Origin: Acidimicrobiales bacterium
GTDB lineage: Bacteria > Actinomycetota > Acidimicrobiia > Acidimicrobiales > SHLQ01
Direction of reading: 5' to 3'
Assembly (NCBI GenBank): GCA_004282895.1
Contig: SHLQ01000012.1
Coordinates: forward strand, 1-33,214
Length of the DNA: 33,214 nt
The position numbers and the translations under genes were made by a program. Of this stretch, positions 1 through 8,918 are shown piece after piece; within the stretch, counting starts at the first letter, position 1; the number at the start of each line of letters is the position of its first letter. The notes under the pieces are model-generated. The model did not search any database, was not told where the DNA came from, and saw only the letters and a program-made list of their open reading frames with translations.

Positions 1-436
1 CGATGTCGTAGGGCGTGAACGGTTGGCCCGGGCGCGGCCGATAGATGAGGTCGAGGTCAGCCTCGGACGCATCGTCGCCGAACACGCGATCACGAGTGAG
101 GAACATCCCTGCGAATGGTGATTCGGCGCCGCGCTCCTGCCAGTCTCGAAACTGTGGGGAGTCGGAGGACACGTGGTTGACGATCAGATCGGCCATGACG
201 ACAAACTGCGCGCCGATCTCGGCGACGCCTTCCCACGTTCCGAGCCGGGGGTCGACCATGGTGTGATCGGCCGGGTCAAACCCCGCGTCCGCTCCATCGA
301 TCGGATCGAAGAAGGGAAGAAGGTGCACGCCACCAAAGGCTCCGGCGAGTTCGTTGGTGAGACGATCGTTCAGCCCGCTGAGATCGGTGGCCAGACGATC
401 GACGTAGGTGATCAGTTGCGGTGTGTTGTTCGTCAT
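1..436 (-). CDS. Sucrose phosphorylase-like GH13 glycosidase, N-terminal part; runs off left edge
   Basis: Reverse translation from ATG at 436: MTNNTPQLITYVDRLATDLSGLNDRLTNELAGAFGGVHLLPFFDPIDGADAGFDPADHTMVDPRLGTWEGVAEIGAQFVVMADLIVNHVSSDSPQF...; VHLLPFF / DGADAGFDP / MADLIVNHVS / IYRPRPGQPFTPYDI are typical of GH13_18 phosphorylases. Open to the window edge. Confidence 0.85.
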   Translation of the reverse strand, partial: MTNNTPQLITYVDRLATDLSGLNDRLTNELAGAFGGVHLLPFFDPIDGADAGFDPADHTMVDPRLGTWEGVAEIGAQFVVMADLIVNHVSSDSPQFRDWQERGAESPFAGMFLTRDRVFGDDASEADLDLIYRPRPGQPFTPYDI

Positions 437-461
437 GTCGTGTACCAGCTCGCCTGATCTC

Positions 462-1160
462 TCAGTCGTCGATCCAATCGACGCCGAGATCAACCAGACG
501 ATCGCGCAAGCCGTAGAAGTCCACGCCCAGCTCCCCCGCCTCGAGCCGAGCACGCGTCGCCTCCTCTTTGGCGAGGCGTTCGTTCGAGCGATCGAGGGCC
601 CATTCCGCCTCTTCACGTGCAACGACAACAACGCCATCATCGTCGGCACATATGACATCACCGGGGCTGATGGCGACGCCACCCAACGTCACCGGAACGT
701 TGACCGACCCTGGGGTCGCCTTGACGGTTCCTTGCACCGAGACATGTCTCGTCCATACCGGGAAACCCATCGCGCGCAGGTCGGCAGTGTCACGGACGGC
801 CGCGTCAATCACGAGCCCTCTGACACCCCGCGTTATGAGCGAGGTCGCAAGCAGATCACCGAACATGCCATGTGTCGATGGCGCTGTTGTTGCAACGACC
901 AGCACGTCCCCTGGCTGACAAACCTCGACCGCGGCGTGGATCATCATGTTGTCGCCGGGATGGCTCAGCACCGTGACCGCCGTACCCCCGACCTTCACAT
1001 CCTGCTGAATGGGGTGAAGGTCGACCCCAAGAGAGCCCCGTCGCCCGATCGCTTCGTGCACGGTTGCGGTTCCGACCGCGCCGAGCTTCTCGGCCACCTC
1101 GGATGGTGCGCGCTCGATGGTCCGCACGACCACATGGCGACCTTTGGCGTTCGGGTTCAT
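462..1160 (-). CDS. ligK: 4-carboxy-4-hydroxy-2-oxoadipate aldolase / oxaloacetate decarboxylase (RraA-like fold)
   Basis: MNPNAKGRHVVVRTIERAPSEVAEKLGAVGTATVHEAIGRRGSLGVDLHPIQQ...GDNMMIHAAVEVCQPGDVLVV...GDLLATSLITRGVRGLVIDAAVRDTADLRAMGFPVW; family-typical G-x20-R-D region; adjacent to ligJ/ligC. The 435-aa ORF extends upstream falsely into ligJ. Confidence 0.88.
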   Translation of the reverse strand: MNPNAKGRHVVVRTIERAPSEVAEKLGAVGTATVHEAIGRRGSLGVDLHPIQQDVKVGGTAVTVLSHPGDNMMIHAAVEVCQPGDVLVVATTAPSTHGMFGDLLATSLITRGVRGLVIDAAVRDTADLRAMGFPVWTRHVSVQGTVKATPGSVNVPVTLGGVAISPGDVICADDDGVVVVAREEAEWALDRSNERLAKEEATRARLEAGELGVDFYGLRDRLVDLGVDWIDD

Positions 1161-2167
1161 GACAGCTCCAATCGGGGGAAGACTCGTCGCGTGTTGTCTT
1201 CGAACACCTGCTGTTTGGCGGCATCGTCCAGCGCGCAGTTGTCGACGTAGATCTTCGTGTCGTCGTAGTAGTTCCCGGTCTCCGGGTCGACGCCCCGCAC
1301 CGCGCCCACCATCTCCGAGGCGAAGAGGATGTTCTCGGTGGGCACCACGTCGACCAGCAGATCGATGCCGGGCTGATGATACACACAGGTGTCGAACCAG
1401 ATGTGATCCATGAGTCCGTCGAAGTCCCAGCCCTTGTCCTCCGCCATTCCTTTGAACCGGCCCCAGTGATAGGGAACCGCTCCCCCGCCGTGCGGGATGA
1501 TCCAGCGCAGATTTGGATACTCCGCCATGAAGCCGGAGCTGAGCGCTTGCATGAATGCGGTCGTGTCCGCACCCAGGTAGTGGGAGCCCGTGGTGAAAAA
1601 GTTGTCGTTGCAGGCGGCAGAGACGTGGATCATCGCCGGCACATCGAGCTCGCACATCTTCTCCCACAGTGGCCGCCAGTAGTCCTCCCACAGAGGGGGC
1701 CCATTCCAGTGGCCACCCGACGGGTCGGGGTTGACATTGCAGCCGATGAAGCCCATCTCCGTCACACACCGCTCGAGCTCTGCGACGGAGGTGTCGATAC
1801 TCGTGCCGGGTGACTGCGGCAACTGACAGACCGGCGCGAAGTTGTCCGGGTAGAGATCACAAACCCGGCGAATCAGTTCGTTCTGATGCTCGGACCAGAA
1901 CCGTGACGTGTGTTCGTTGCCAATGTGATGTGCCATCCACGAAGCTCGAGGCGAGAAGATCGTCAGATCGGCACCACGCTCACGCTGCAACCGCAACTGG
2001 TTGGTCTCGATGCTCTCCCGAATCTCGTCGTCGCTGACGACGATCGAACCCTTCTCACCGACGAAGGCTGGATCTGCTTCGACCGCGGCTTTCTGCGCCT
2101 CACGCCATTCGCCGACGCCGGGCGGAGTCGTCGTGTAGTGACCGTGACAATCGATGATGCGAGACAT
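1157..2167 (-). CDS. ligJ: 4-oxalomesaconate hydratase (amidohydrolase family)
   Basis: 336 aa MSRIIDCHGHYTTTPPGVGEWREAQ...IIPHGGGAVPYHWGRFKGMAEDKGW...ENILFASEMVGAVRGVDPETGNYYDDTKIYVD; overlaps ligK start by 4 bp. Confidence 0.9.
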   Translation of the reverse strand: MSRIIDCHGHYTTTPPGVGEWREAQKAAVEADPAFVGEKGSIVVSDDEIRESIETNQLRLQRERGADLTIFSPRASWMAHHIGNEHTSRFWSEHQNELIRRVCDLYPDNFAPVCQLPQSPGTSIDTSVAELERCVTEMGFIGCNVNPDPSGGHWNGPPLWEDYWRPLWEKMCELDVPAMIHVSAACNDNFFTTGSHYLGADTTAFMQALSSGFMAEYPNLRWIIPHGGGAVPYHWGRFKGMAEDKGWDFDGLMDHIWFDTCVYHQPGIDLLVDVVPTENILFASEMVGAVRGVDPETGNYYDDTKIYVDNCALDDAAKQQVFEDNTRRVFPRLELS

Positions 2168-2173
2168 CGCTCC

Positions 2174-3118
2174 TCAGTTCTCTAGTTGCTGCTCGAGCTT
2201 GTGCAGCCATTCGTAACAACTCATCACCTGTTGAACGGAGCTGTTGGGTTCGCGGCCCTCGTTGATCGCGGAGATGAACTCCCTGTCCTGCAACTCGATG
2301 CCGTTCATCGAAACGGCGACCTGAGACACGTCGATGACCTCATCCCGACCAGTGATCAGGTCGTCGTACCGGGCGAGGTAGGTACCCGTGTCGCCGATGT
2401 AGCGGAAGAACGTGCCGAGCGGCCCATCGTTGTTGAACGAAAGCGACAGGGTGAGGATTGCTCCCACGCTGGTCTTCATCTGGATCGACATGTCCATGGC
2501 GATGCCGAGGTCGGGATGGTGCGGTCCTTCCAGCACATTGGCGGCAACGATCTCGCCACCGGTCTGGTACGCGAACAGATCAACCGTGTGGGCCGCGTGA
2601 TGCCAGAGGAGGTGGTCGGTCCAGGAGCGGGCCTCGCCCTTGGCGTTCGAGTTGGTGCGGCGGAAGAAGTAGGTCTGCACATCCATCTGCTGAATGTTGA
2701 AGTCGCCGGCCTGGATCTTGTTGTGAACCCACTGATGAGAGGGGTTGAACCGGCGGGTGTGCCCGACCATGCAGGTGAGACCGGTACGTTCCTGTGTGGC
2801 GAGCACCGCCTCCGCATCGGCGAGAGTATCGGCGAGCGGGATCTCCACCTCGACGTGTTTGCCGGCCTCCATGCAGGCGATGGCCTGGGCGGCGTGCATC
2901 TGGGTGGGCGTGGCGAGGATCACGGCCTCCACCTCGTCGTTGGCGAGAACGTCGTCGAGCTCGGTCGCCCAGTGGGCGATGTCGTGTTCGGCGGCGTACG
3001 CCTCGGTGCGATCCGGCGTTCGGCCGAATACGGAAACCACCTCGGCACCGTCGATGTTGGCGATCCCGTCGAGGTGTTTGGTGGCGAATGCGCCCGTTCC
3101 GCCGAGTGCAATCTTCAT
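2174..3118 (-). CDS. ligC: 4-carboxy-2-hydroxymuconate-6-semialdehyde dehydrogenase (Gfo/Idh/MocA family)
   Basis: MKIALGGTGAFATKHLDGIANIDGAEVVSVFGRTPDR...MVGHTRRFNPSHQWVHNKI...WHHAAHTVDLFAYQTG; start preferred over the longer ORF because it has a GGAGGA Shine-Dalgarno-like sequence just upstream. Confidence 0.88.
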   Translation of the reverse strand: MKIALGGTGAFATKHLDGIANIDGAEVVSVFGRTPDRTEAYAAEHDIAHWATELDDVLANDEVEAVILATPTQMHAAQAIACMEAGKHVEVEIPLADTLADAEAVLATQERTGLTCMVGHTRRFNPSHQWVHNKIQAGDFNIQQMDVQTYFFRRTNSNAKGEARSWTDHLLWHHAAHTVDLFAYQTGGEIVAANVLEGPHHPDLGIAMDMSIQMKTSVGAILTLSLSFNNDGPLGTFFRYIGDTGTYLARYDDLITGRDEVIDVSQVAVSMNGIELQDREFISAINEGREPNSSVQQVMSCYEWLHKLEQQLEN

Positions 3119-3139
3119 CCAGTTCCTCCGCAGCAGTGA

Positions 3140-3159
3140 TGTCAACAGGATCGTTGACA
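3140..3159. promoter_or_regulatory. Perfect inverted repeat TGTCAAC-N6-GTTGACA in divergent ligC/ligU promoter; candidate operator
   Basis: Direct read: tgtcaac aggatc gttgaca; 7-bp perfect arms in the 63-bp intergenic region between divergent genes. Confidence 0.6.
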
Positions 3160-3181
3160 ATCTGAACACTACACTGCGGCC

Positions 3182-4246
3182 ATGTCGACAGGAATCCCGT
3201 GCATGCTCATGCGAGGAGGCTCCTCGAAGGGCGCGTACTTCCTCGCCGATGAGCTCCCCGCAGACGCGGCCGAGAGGGACAGCCTCCTCAGGCGCATCAT
3301 GGGTTCACCCGACTCGCGACAGATTGACGGCGTTGGTGGGGCACATCCACTCACATCCAAAGTCGCAATCGTTGGCTCGTGCTCCGACCAGTCAGCGGAC
3401 ATCGAATACCTCTTCCTGCAGGTCGGTGTCGAGGACGGCGGTGTCTCGGATCGACAGAACTGCGGCAACCTCCTCGCCGGCGTCGGGCCTTTTGCTCTGG
3501 AGCGGGCGCTGATCACCACATCCGGCGATGCGTCGGAAGCGACAGTTCGGATTCTGATGCGCAACACGGACACGGTTGCCACCGCTCGATTCCCGGTGCA
3601 TGGCGGAGCGCCGGTCTACGACGGGGTCACCGCCATCTCCGGGGTACCGGGCACGGCCGCCGCGATCGATCTCGAGTTCGACGACCTCGGCGGTGGGAGC
3701 TGCGGGTCGATGCTCCCGACAGGCAACATCGTCGACACGATCCGGGGCGTCGAATGCACACTCATCGACAACGGCATGCCCGTTGTCGTCCTGCGAGCGG
3801 CGGATGTCGGAGCGACAGGGCACGAGACATGTGCCGAGCTCGAGGCCAACGAGGAGTTGCGAACCGAGGTCGAGAAGATCCGTCTGGAAGCGGGACCGCT
3901 CATGAATCTCGGCGAGGTGTCCGACACGACGGTGCCAAAGATGACACTCGTCGCCCCGCCCGGCACCGGTGGCCATTTATTGACTCGAACATTCATCCCG
4001 CATCGCTGCCACGAAGCGATCGGCGTCCTTGGTGCCGTGTCGGTCGCAACCGCTGGGCTCCTCGAGGGATCTCCGGCATCCGAGGTCATCGAGTATCCGG
4101 GAGAAGGGGCCGTGCGCCTCGAGCACCCGACAGGCTTCTTCGACGCGGTCGTCGAGCTCTCAGGCAATCGAGTGGAGCGGGCCGGCATCGTCCGTACGGC
4201 GCGCAAACTAATGGACGGCATCGTGTTCCCGCGGACGAACGACTGA
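3182..4246 (+). CDS. ligU: 4-oxalomesaconate tautomerase (PrpF family)
   Basis: MSTGIPCMLMRGGSSKGAYFLADELPADAAERDSLLRRIMGSPDSRQIDGVGGAHPLTSKVAIV...VEDGGVSDRQNCGNLLAGVGPFALERALI; PrpF/GalD hallmarks. Confidence 0.88.
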   Translation: MSTGIPCMLMRGGSSKGAYFLADELPADAAERDSLLRRIMGSPDSRQIDGVGGAHPLTSKVAIVGSCSDQSADIEYLFLQVGVEDGGVSDRQNCGNLLAGVGPFALERALITTSGDASEATVRILMRNTDTVATARFPVHGGAPVYDGVTAISGVPGTAAAIDLEFDDLGGGSCGSMLPTGNIVDTIRGVECTLIDNGMPVVVLRAADVGATGHETCAELEANEELRTEVEKIRLEAGPLMNLGEVSDTTVPKMTLVAPPGTGGHLLTRTFIPHRCHEAIGVLGAVSVATAGLLEGSPASEVIEYPGEGAVRLEHPTGFFDAVVELSGNRVERAGIVRTARKLMDGIVFPRTND

Positions 4247-4248
4247 GC

Positions 4249-5169
4249 ATGGCAACCACCAACCCTCCCCACGACTTTCCGTTGGACAGAACCGTGCCCG
4301 GGCCGCGCCCGGAGGCCAGCTCCCCGCAGGTCGTTACGCCTCCACCTTTGGCCTGCGATGCGCATTGTCATGTATTCGGCCCGGCGGACCGGTTCCCGTT
4401 CTCCCCGACGCGTACCTACACGCCGCCCGACTCGGGCATCACGGACTTCGAACTGCTTCAGGAGCGTCTGGGTCTGGAACGGGCGGTTTTCGTCCAGGCA
4501 AGCTGTCATGGCACAGACAACTCGGCCATGATCGACGCCATCCAGCGGGGTGCAGGTCGATACGCCGGCGTAGCCATGATCGACGACTCGTTCACGGACG
4601 ACGACTTGGCGTACTTGCACGAAAACCGCGTACGGGGCACCCGGTTCAACTTCGTTGCCCATCTCGGTGGCGCGCCTGACATGGACACGTTCTGGCGCCT
4701 CGTCCATCGGGTGGCACCTCTGGGCTGGCACATCGTTCTCCACCTCGATGCAAAGGACTTCGGCACATACAGCTCGGTGCTCGACAACATGCCCGTGCCC
4801 TACATCATCGACCACATGGCCCGGGTCCCGGCCGTGGATGGGCTCGACCAGGAGCCGTTGCAGTTGTTACTGGACCGCATGTCGACCGACGAACGCTGCT
4901 GGGTGAAGATCAGCTGCGCCGAACGACTGACCGAGGGCCGCATCGCTCCCTACGACGACGTGATTCCCATTGCTCAGGCCGTTGTCGCGGCTGCACCAGA
5001 CAGGGTGCTGTGGGGCACCGACTGGCCGCACCCAAATCTGGTGGACATGCCGGATGAGGGGGCGCTGCTCGACCTGCTCGCCGAGTATGTGCCCGACGAA
5101 GCGCTCCGAAATCAGATCCTCGTGGACAACCCGGCGGTGCTATACAGCTTTGAGGATGGGCAGCCGTAG
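4249..5169 (+). CDS. ligI: 2-pyrone-4,6-dicarboxylate hydrolase (amidohydrolase)
   Basis: From ATG 4249: MATTNPPHDFPLDRTVPGPRPE...CDAHCHVFGPADRFPFSPTRTYTPPD...RVLWGTDWPHPNL; typical LigI. The 596-aa ORF from 3379 is a spurious upstream extension. Confidence 0.88.
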   Translation: MATTNPPHDFPLDRTVPGPRPEASSPQVVTPPPLACDAHCHVFGPADRFPFSPTRTYTPPDSGITDFELLQERLGLERAVFVQASCHGTDNSAMIDAIQRGAGRYAGVAMIDDSFTDDDLAYLHENRVRGTRFNFVAHLGGAPDMDTFWRLVHRVAPLGWHIVLHLDAKDFGTYSSVLDNMPVPYIIDHMARVPAVDGLDQEPLQLLLDRMSTDERCWVKISCAERLTEGRIAPYDDVIPIAQAVVAAAPDRVLWGTDWPHPNLVDMPDEGALLDLLAEYVPDEALRNQILVDNPAVLYSFEDGQP

Positions 5170-5796
5170 ATGATGGATCTCGTTACCGACGAACTCCGCA
5201 GCGACATTCTTGTCGGGCGCTTCGAGCCTGGCGACCGCCTGCTCGAGATGCCCCTGGCCGAACAGTACGAGTGTGGCCGAGCGGCGGTGCGATCTGCCCT
5301 GGTCGCTCTTACATCTGAGGGCCTTGTCGATCGGGCGGCGAATCGCGGCGCAACCGTTCGTCGCATCTCGGTCGCAGAGGCGATTCAGATCACCGAGGCC
5401 CGCTCCGCACTCGAGGGCTTGATTGCCGCCGAGGCTGCCCGACACGCAACTGCGGCCGACCACAAAGAACTCAGATCAATCATCGCCAAGATGCGCGACT
5501 CGGTCGGCACCGAAGGCGCCAAGGAATACTCCCGTCTCAACGGACTGCTGCACCGCCGACTGTGCGAGATGAGCAAGCACGAAATCGCTGCCGAGCTTGT
5601 CGCCAACCTCCGAAATCGGGCCGCCCATCACCAGTATCGCCTGGCGATCATGCCCGGCAGAGCCGAGGAATCTCTCGAGCAGCACGCGGCGATCGTCACT
5701 GCCGTCGTCGCCGGGGATCCCACTGGAGCGGCCAAGGCGATGCACACCCATCTGCATTCCGTAATCGATGTCTTGACCCGCTGGGGGGACGCATGA
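5170..5796 (+). CDS. GntR-family (FCD domain) transcriptional regulator
   Basis: MMDLVTDELRSDILVGRFEPGDRLLEMPLAEQYECGRAAVRSALVALTSEGLVDRAANRGATVRRISVAEAIQITEARSALEG; N-terminal wHTH plus helical FCD; immediately follows ligI. Confidence 0.87.
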   Translation: MMDLVTDELRSDILVGRFEPGDRLLEMPLAEQYECGRAAVRSALVALTSEGLVDRAANRGATVRRISVAEAIQITEARSALEGLIAAEAARHATAADHKELRSIIAKMRDSVGTEGAKEYSRLNGLLHRRLCEMSKHEIAAELVANLRNRAAHHQYRLAIMPGRAEESLEQHAAIVTAVVAGDPTGAAKAMHTHLHSVIDVLTRWGDA

Positions 5797-5827
5797 TCAC
5801 GGACGCGGCGATACAAGAGGAGACACC

Positions 5828-7324
5828 ATGAAGTCTGAAACGAACCTATTCATCGCTGGAGCTTGGACTCCCGCGGCCAACGAAGCCGTGTTCGAGAATC
5901 TCAATCCCGCCACCGAGGAAGTGTGGGCGTCGGTGGCCGACGCAGATGCATCCGATGCGGACCGGGCGATCGACGCCGCCGCCGAAGCACAGCCGGCGTG
6001 GGAAGCGCTGGGATCCACCGGCCGGGCAGAGGTGCTGATGCGGGTATCTGCAGCGATCGATGAGCATCGTGACGAGCTCGTCGATGGACTGATTGCCGAA
6101 GTCGGTTCCGTGAGGATGAAGGCCGGCGCCGAGACGTTTGCCTCCGCTGGATACATAGCGGCCGCGATCGATGCCGCCGCGACCATTGAGCCCGTCGAGC
6201 TTCCTTCGAATATGGGCAAGCGAAATCTGATCGTTCGTAAACCCGTCGGTGTTGTTTCGGTGATTTCTCCTTGGAACGTTCCGCTTGCGCTCTCCATGAG
6301 AGCAATCTCCTACGCACTCGCCCTCGGTAACACCGTGGTCGTCAAACCGAGCGAGGAGTCCCCTGTATCCGGCGGACTGGCGATAGCGCGCTTGTTCGAA
6401 GCTGCCGGCGCACCCCCTGGAGTCCTCAATGTGGTGACGTGTTCGCGAGACAACGTCGGCAGCGTTGGCAACCGCCTGGTCGATCACCCGGCAGTTGGTG
6501 CGATCAGCTTCACGGGCTCGGAGCGGGTGGGACGGCTTCTCGCGGCTCAAGCTGGGCAACAGCTCAAGAAGATCGATCTCGAACTCGGCGGGAGCGACGC
6601 ACAAATCATTCTGGCCGACGCTGACCTCGACGGAGCGGTGGATGCGGCCACATTCGGTGCTTTCAATCACGCCGGCCAGATCTGCATGTCAACGAAACGA
6701 ATTGTGGTCGAAGAACCCGTTGCCGACGAGTTCATTGCCAGGTTCGCCGAACGGGCAGGTGGCCTCGCCTATGGCTCCCCATACGAGGCCACTACCGTCG
6801 TCGGCCCGATCATCAACCGTGGCCAACTCGATCAACTCCAGGCCGCGGTCGATGATGCGCAGGCGAAAGGCGCCCGGGTACTCGTCGGTGGCACGAGCGA
6901 AGGAACCTGCTTTCCTCCAACCGTGCTCGTCGATGTGACGCCGGAGATGATCGCCTACGGCACAGAACTGTTCGGTCCTGTGCGCGTGGTTCATGTGGCC
7001 GCCGATTCCGAAGATGCGCTTCGCATCGCAAATGACAGCAAGTACGGATTGTCCGGCTCGATTTGGACGGCCGACATCGACCGCGGGTTGGCCATGGCCG
7101 ATCGGTTCGAGACCGGAATGGTCCACATCAACGGAACAACTCTCGCGGCCGAGCCCCACGTCCCGTTCGGCGGGATCAAGGCCAGCGGCATGGGACGACA
7201 TTGTGGAGAGGGCTCGATCGAGGCATTCACCGAGACGCGGTGGCATTCCGTCCAAACATCGCCCGGCCAAGTCCCGCCGCCCTTCGCCGCCAAAACATCA
7301 CCAGAACCAGGGCAGGAATCATGA
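5828..7324 (+). CDS. NAD(P)-dependent aldehyde dehydrogenase, probably aromatic (benzaldehyde/vanillin-type)
   Basis: 498 aa with ISPWNVPLALSMRAI, ELGGSDAQIILADADLDGAVDAATFGAFNHAGQICMSTKRI (catalytic Glu/Cys), PFGGIKASGMGR; ATGA overlap with pobA. Confidence 0.85.
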   Translation: MKSETNLFIAGAWTPAANEAVFENLNPATEEVWASVADADASDADRAIDAAAEAQPAWEALGSTGRAEVLMRVSAAIDEHRDELVDGLIAEVGSVRMKAGAETFASAGYIAAAIDAAATIEPVELPSNMGKRNLIVRKPVGVVSVISPWNVPLALSMRAISYALALGNTVVVKPSEESPVSGGLAIARLFEAAGAPPGVLNVVTCSRDNVGSVGNRLVDHPAVGAISFTGSERVGRLLAAQAGQQLKKIDLELGGSDAQIILADADLDGAVDAATFGAFNHAGQICMSTKRIVVEEPVADEFIARFAERAGGLAYGSPYEATTVVGPIINRGQLDQLQAAVDDAQAKGARVLVGGTSEGTCFPPTVLVDVTPEMIAYGTELFGPVRVVHVAADSEDALRIANDSKYGLSGSIWTADIDRGLAMADRFETGMVHINGTTLAAEPHVPFGGIKASGMGRHCGEGSIEAFTETRWHSVQTSPGQVPPPFAAKTSPEPGQES

Positions 7325-8490
7325 AGACCCAAGTCGCCATTGTCGGAGCTGGCCCCGCGGGGACACTTCTCTCGCTGATTCTGAAGCAGAGAGGCATCGA
7401 TTCCGTCGTTATCGAAAGGCAGACGAAGGACTACGTGCTGGGACGAATCCGCGCGGGTGTGCTCGAGTGGACGAGCGTGGAGATTCTTCGAGCGGCCGGG
7501 ATCGGTGACCGACTCGACGCCGAGGGACACCGGCACGACAGCGTGAAGATCTCCTGGCGGGCACAGGACATCCTCTCGATCGACTTCGAGCGACTCACCG
7601 GCAAGCCCATGATGTCTTATGGCCAGACGAAGGTTCAGGAAGACCTCTACGCGGCGGCCGAACGTGAAGGCATCAACATTGTGTTCGGAGCGTCCGACGT
7701 CGAAATCCATGACGTCACGACCAACAGTCCGTCCATTTCCTGCGTCGTCGATGGCGAACAGGAACGCATCGAATGTGACTACGTGGCCGGCTGCGACGGA
7801 CAACACGGGGTGAGTCGCCGCACGATCCCGTCCGAGCTGAAGTCGGAGTTCGAGATGTCATACCCGTTTGGGTGGCTCGGCATCCTCTCCGAAACGCCGC
7901 CGCTCCCCTACCTCATCTACGCCAACCACGAGAACGGCTTCGCTCTCTGCTCGGAACGAAACCCGATGCTGAGCCGGTACTACGTGCAGTGCCCGCTCGA
8001 AGACACGGTCGAGGACTGGTCCGACGATCGGTTCTGGTCTGAGCTGACAGAGCGGCTCCCGTCATCGGTCGCATCAGAGTTGGTCACCGGCCCCTCGATC
8101 GAGAAGTCGATCGCCCCGTTGCGTAGCTACGTCGTCGAACCAATGCAGTACGGCCGCATGTTCCTCGCCGGCGATGCAGCACACATCGTTCCCCCGACGG
8201 GCGCCAAGGGCTTGAACCTGGCGATCGCGGACGTGCACTACCTCTCGGAGGCCTTCGATGCCCACTACGGCGGCGGCGACTCCACAAAGCTCGACGGCTA
8301 TTCGGAGACCGCGCTGCGCCGCGTCTGGTCCTCGGTCCGGTTCTCCTGGTGGATGACAGTGCTGTTGCACCGCTTCCCGGACCAGACGCCGTTCGAACAG
8401 CGCATGCGCGAGGAAGACCTCGCCTATCTCACCCGTTCCGAAGCCGCGCAACGCTCGGTGGCCGAACAATACGTAGGACTGGACCTCTGA
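7321..8490 (+). CDS. pobA: 4-hydroxybenzoate 3-monooxygenase (FAD)
   Basis: MKTQVAIVGAGPAGTLLSLILKQRGIDSVVIERQTKDYVLGRIRAGVLEWTSVEILRAAG...MFLAGDAAHIVPPTGAKGLNLAIADVHYLSEAF; GxGxxG, GD and DG motifs typical of PobA. Confidence 0.93.
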   Translation: MKTQVAIVGAGPAGTLLSLILKQRGIDSVVIERQTKDYVLGRIRAGVLEWTSVEILRAAGIGDRLDAEGHRHDSVKISWRAQDILSIDFERLTGKPMMSYGQTKVQEDLYAAAEREGINIVFGASDVEIHDVTTNSPSISCVVDGEQERIECDYVAGCDGQHGVSRRTIPSELKSEFEMSYPFGWLGILSETPPLPYLIYANHENGFALCSERNPMLSRYYVQCPLEDTVEDWSDDRFWSELTERLPSSVASELVTGPSIEKSIAPLRSYVVEPMQYGRMFLAGDAAHIVPPTGAKGLNLAIADVHYLSEAFDAHYGGGDSTKLDGYSETALRRVWSSVRFSWWMTVLLHRFPDQTPFEQRMREEDLAYLTRSEAAQRSVAEQYVGLDL

Positions 8491-8918
8491 TGGGACTTGA
8501 CAAGCCATATTTGGACATACCCGGCACGACGATTTTCGACACTGATCAGGCCGCCATTGGCTATCACCTGAACATGTTCGCGATGTCGTTGAGGGATGCC
8601 TCGAACCGGGAACGGTTCAAGGACGATGAGCGGGCCTTCCTCGACGAGTGGCCCATGACCGAAGACCAGAAGCAGGCGGTCATGGACCGCGATCTGAACC
8701 GGATCCTCGAGCTCGGAGGCAACATCTATTTCTGCGCCAAGATCGGCGCCGTCGACGGGCAGAACTATGTCGAAATCGTGAGTTCGATGACGGAAAACAA
8801 CGCCGATGAACACCGGCAGATGATGATCGACGGTGGGCGATCGCCAGAAGGCAACCGGTACGTGCACGAATGGGAAGACGGCGGCCCCGCCGCCCGCAAA
8901 GCTCGAGGAGAGAACTAA
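8490..8918 (+). CDS. ligA: Protocatechuate 4,5-dioxygenase alpha subunit
   Basis: MGLDKPYLDIPGTTIFDTDQAAIGYHLNMFAMSLRDASNRERFKDDERAFLDEWPMTEDQKQAVMDRDLNRILELGGNIYFCAKIGAVDG; LigA family; TGATG overlap with pobA. Confidence 0.92.
   Translation: MGLDKPYLDIPGTTIFDTDQAAIGYHLNMFAMSLRDASNRERFKDDERAFLDEWPMTEDQKQAVMDRDLNRILELGGNIYFCAKIGAVDGQNYVEIVSSMTENNADEHRQMMIDGGRSPEGNRYVHEWEDGGPAARKARGEN

Noticed and set aside
1161-1769. Upstream extension of the ligK ORF (435 aa version)
   Set aside because: Overlaps ligJ out of frame; the recognisable aldolase begins at ATG 1160.
2186-3139. 317-aa plus-strand ORF antisense to ligC
   Set aside because: Low-information G/V/H-rich translation opposite a clear Gfo/Idh/MocA gene.
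3379-4248. Upstream extension of the ligI ORF (596 aa version)
   Set aside because: Overlaps ligU in another frame with Arg-rich nonsense; true ligI starts at ATG 4249.
3616-4815. 399-aa minus-strand ORF antisense to ligU/ligI
   Set aside because: Spans two well-supported genes on the other strand without recognisable domains.
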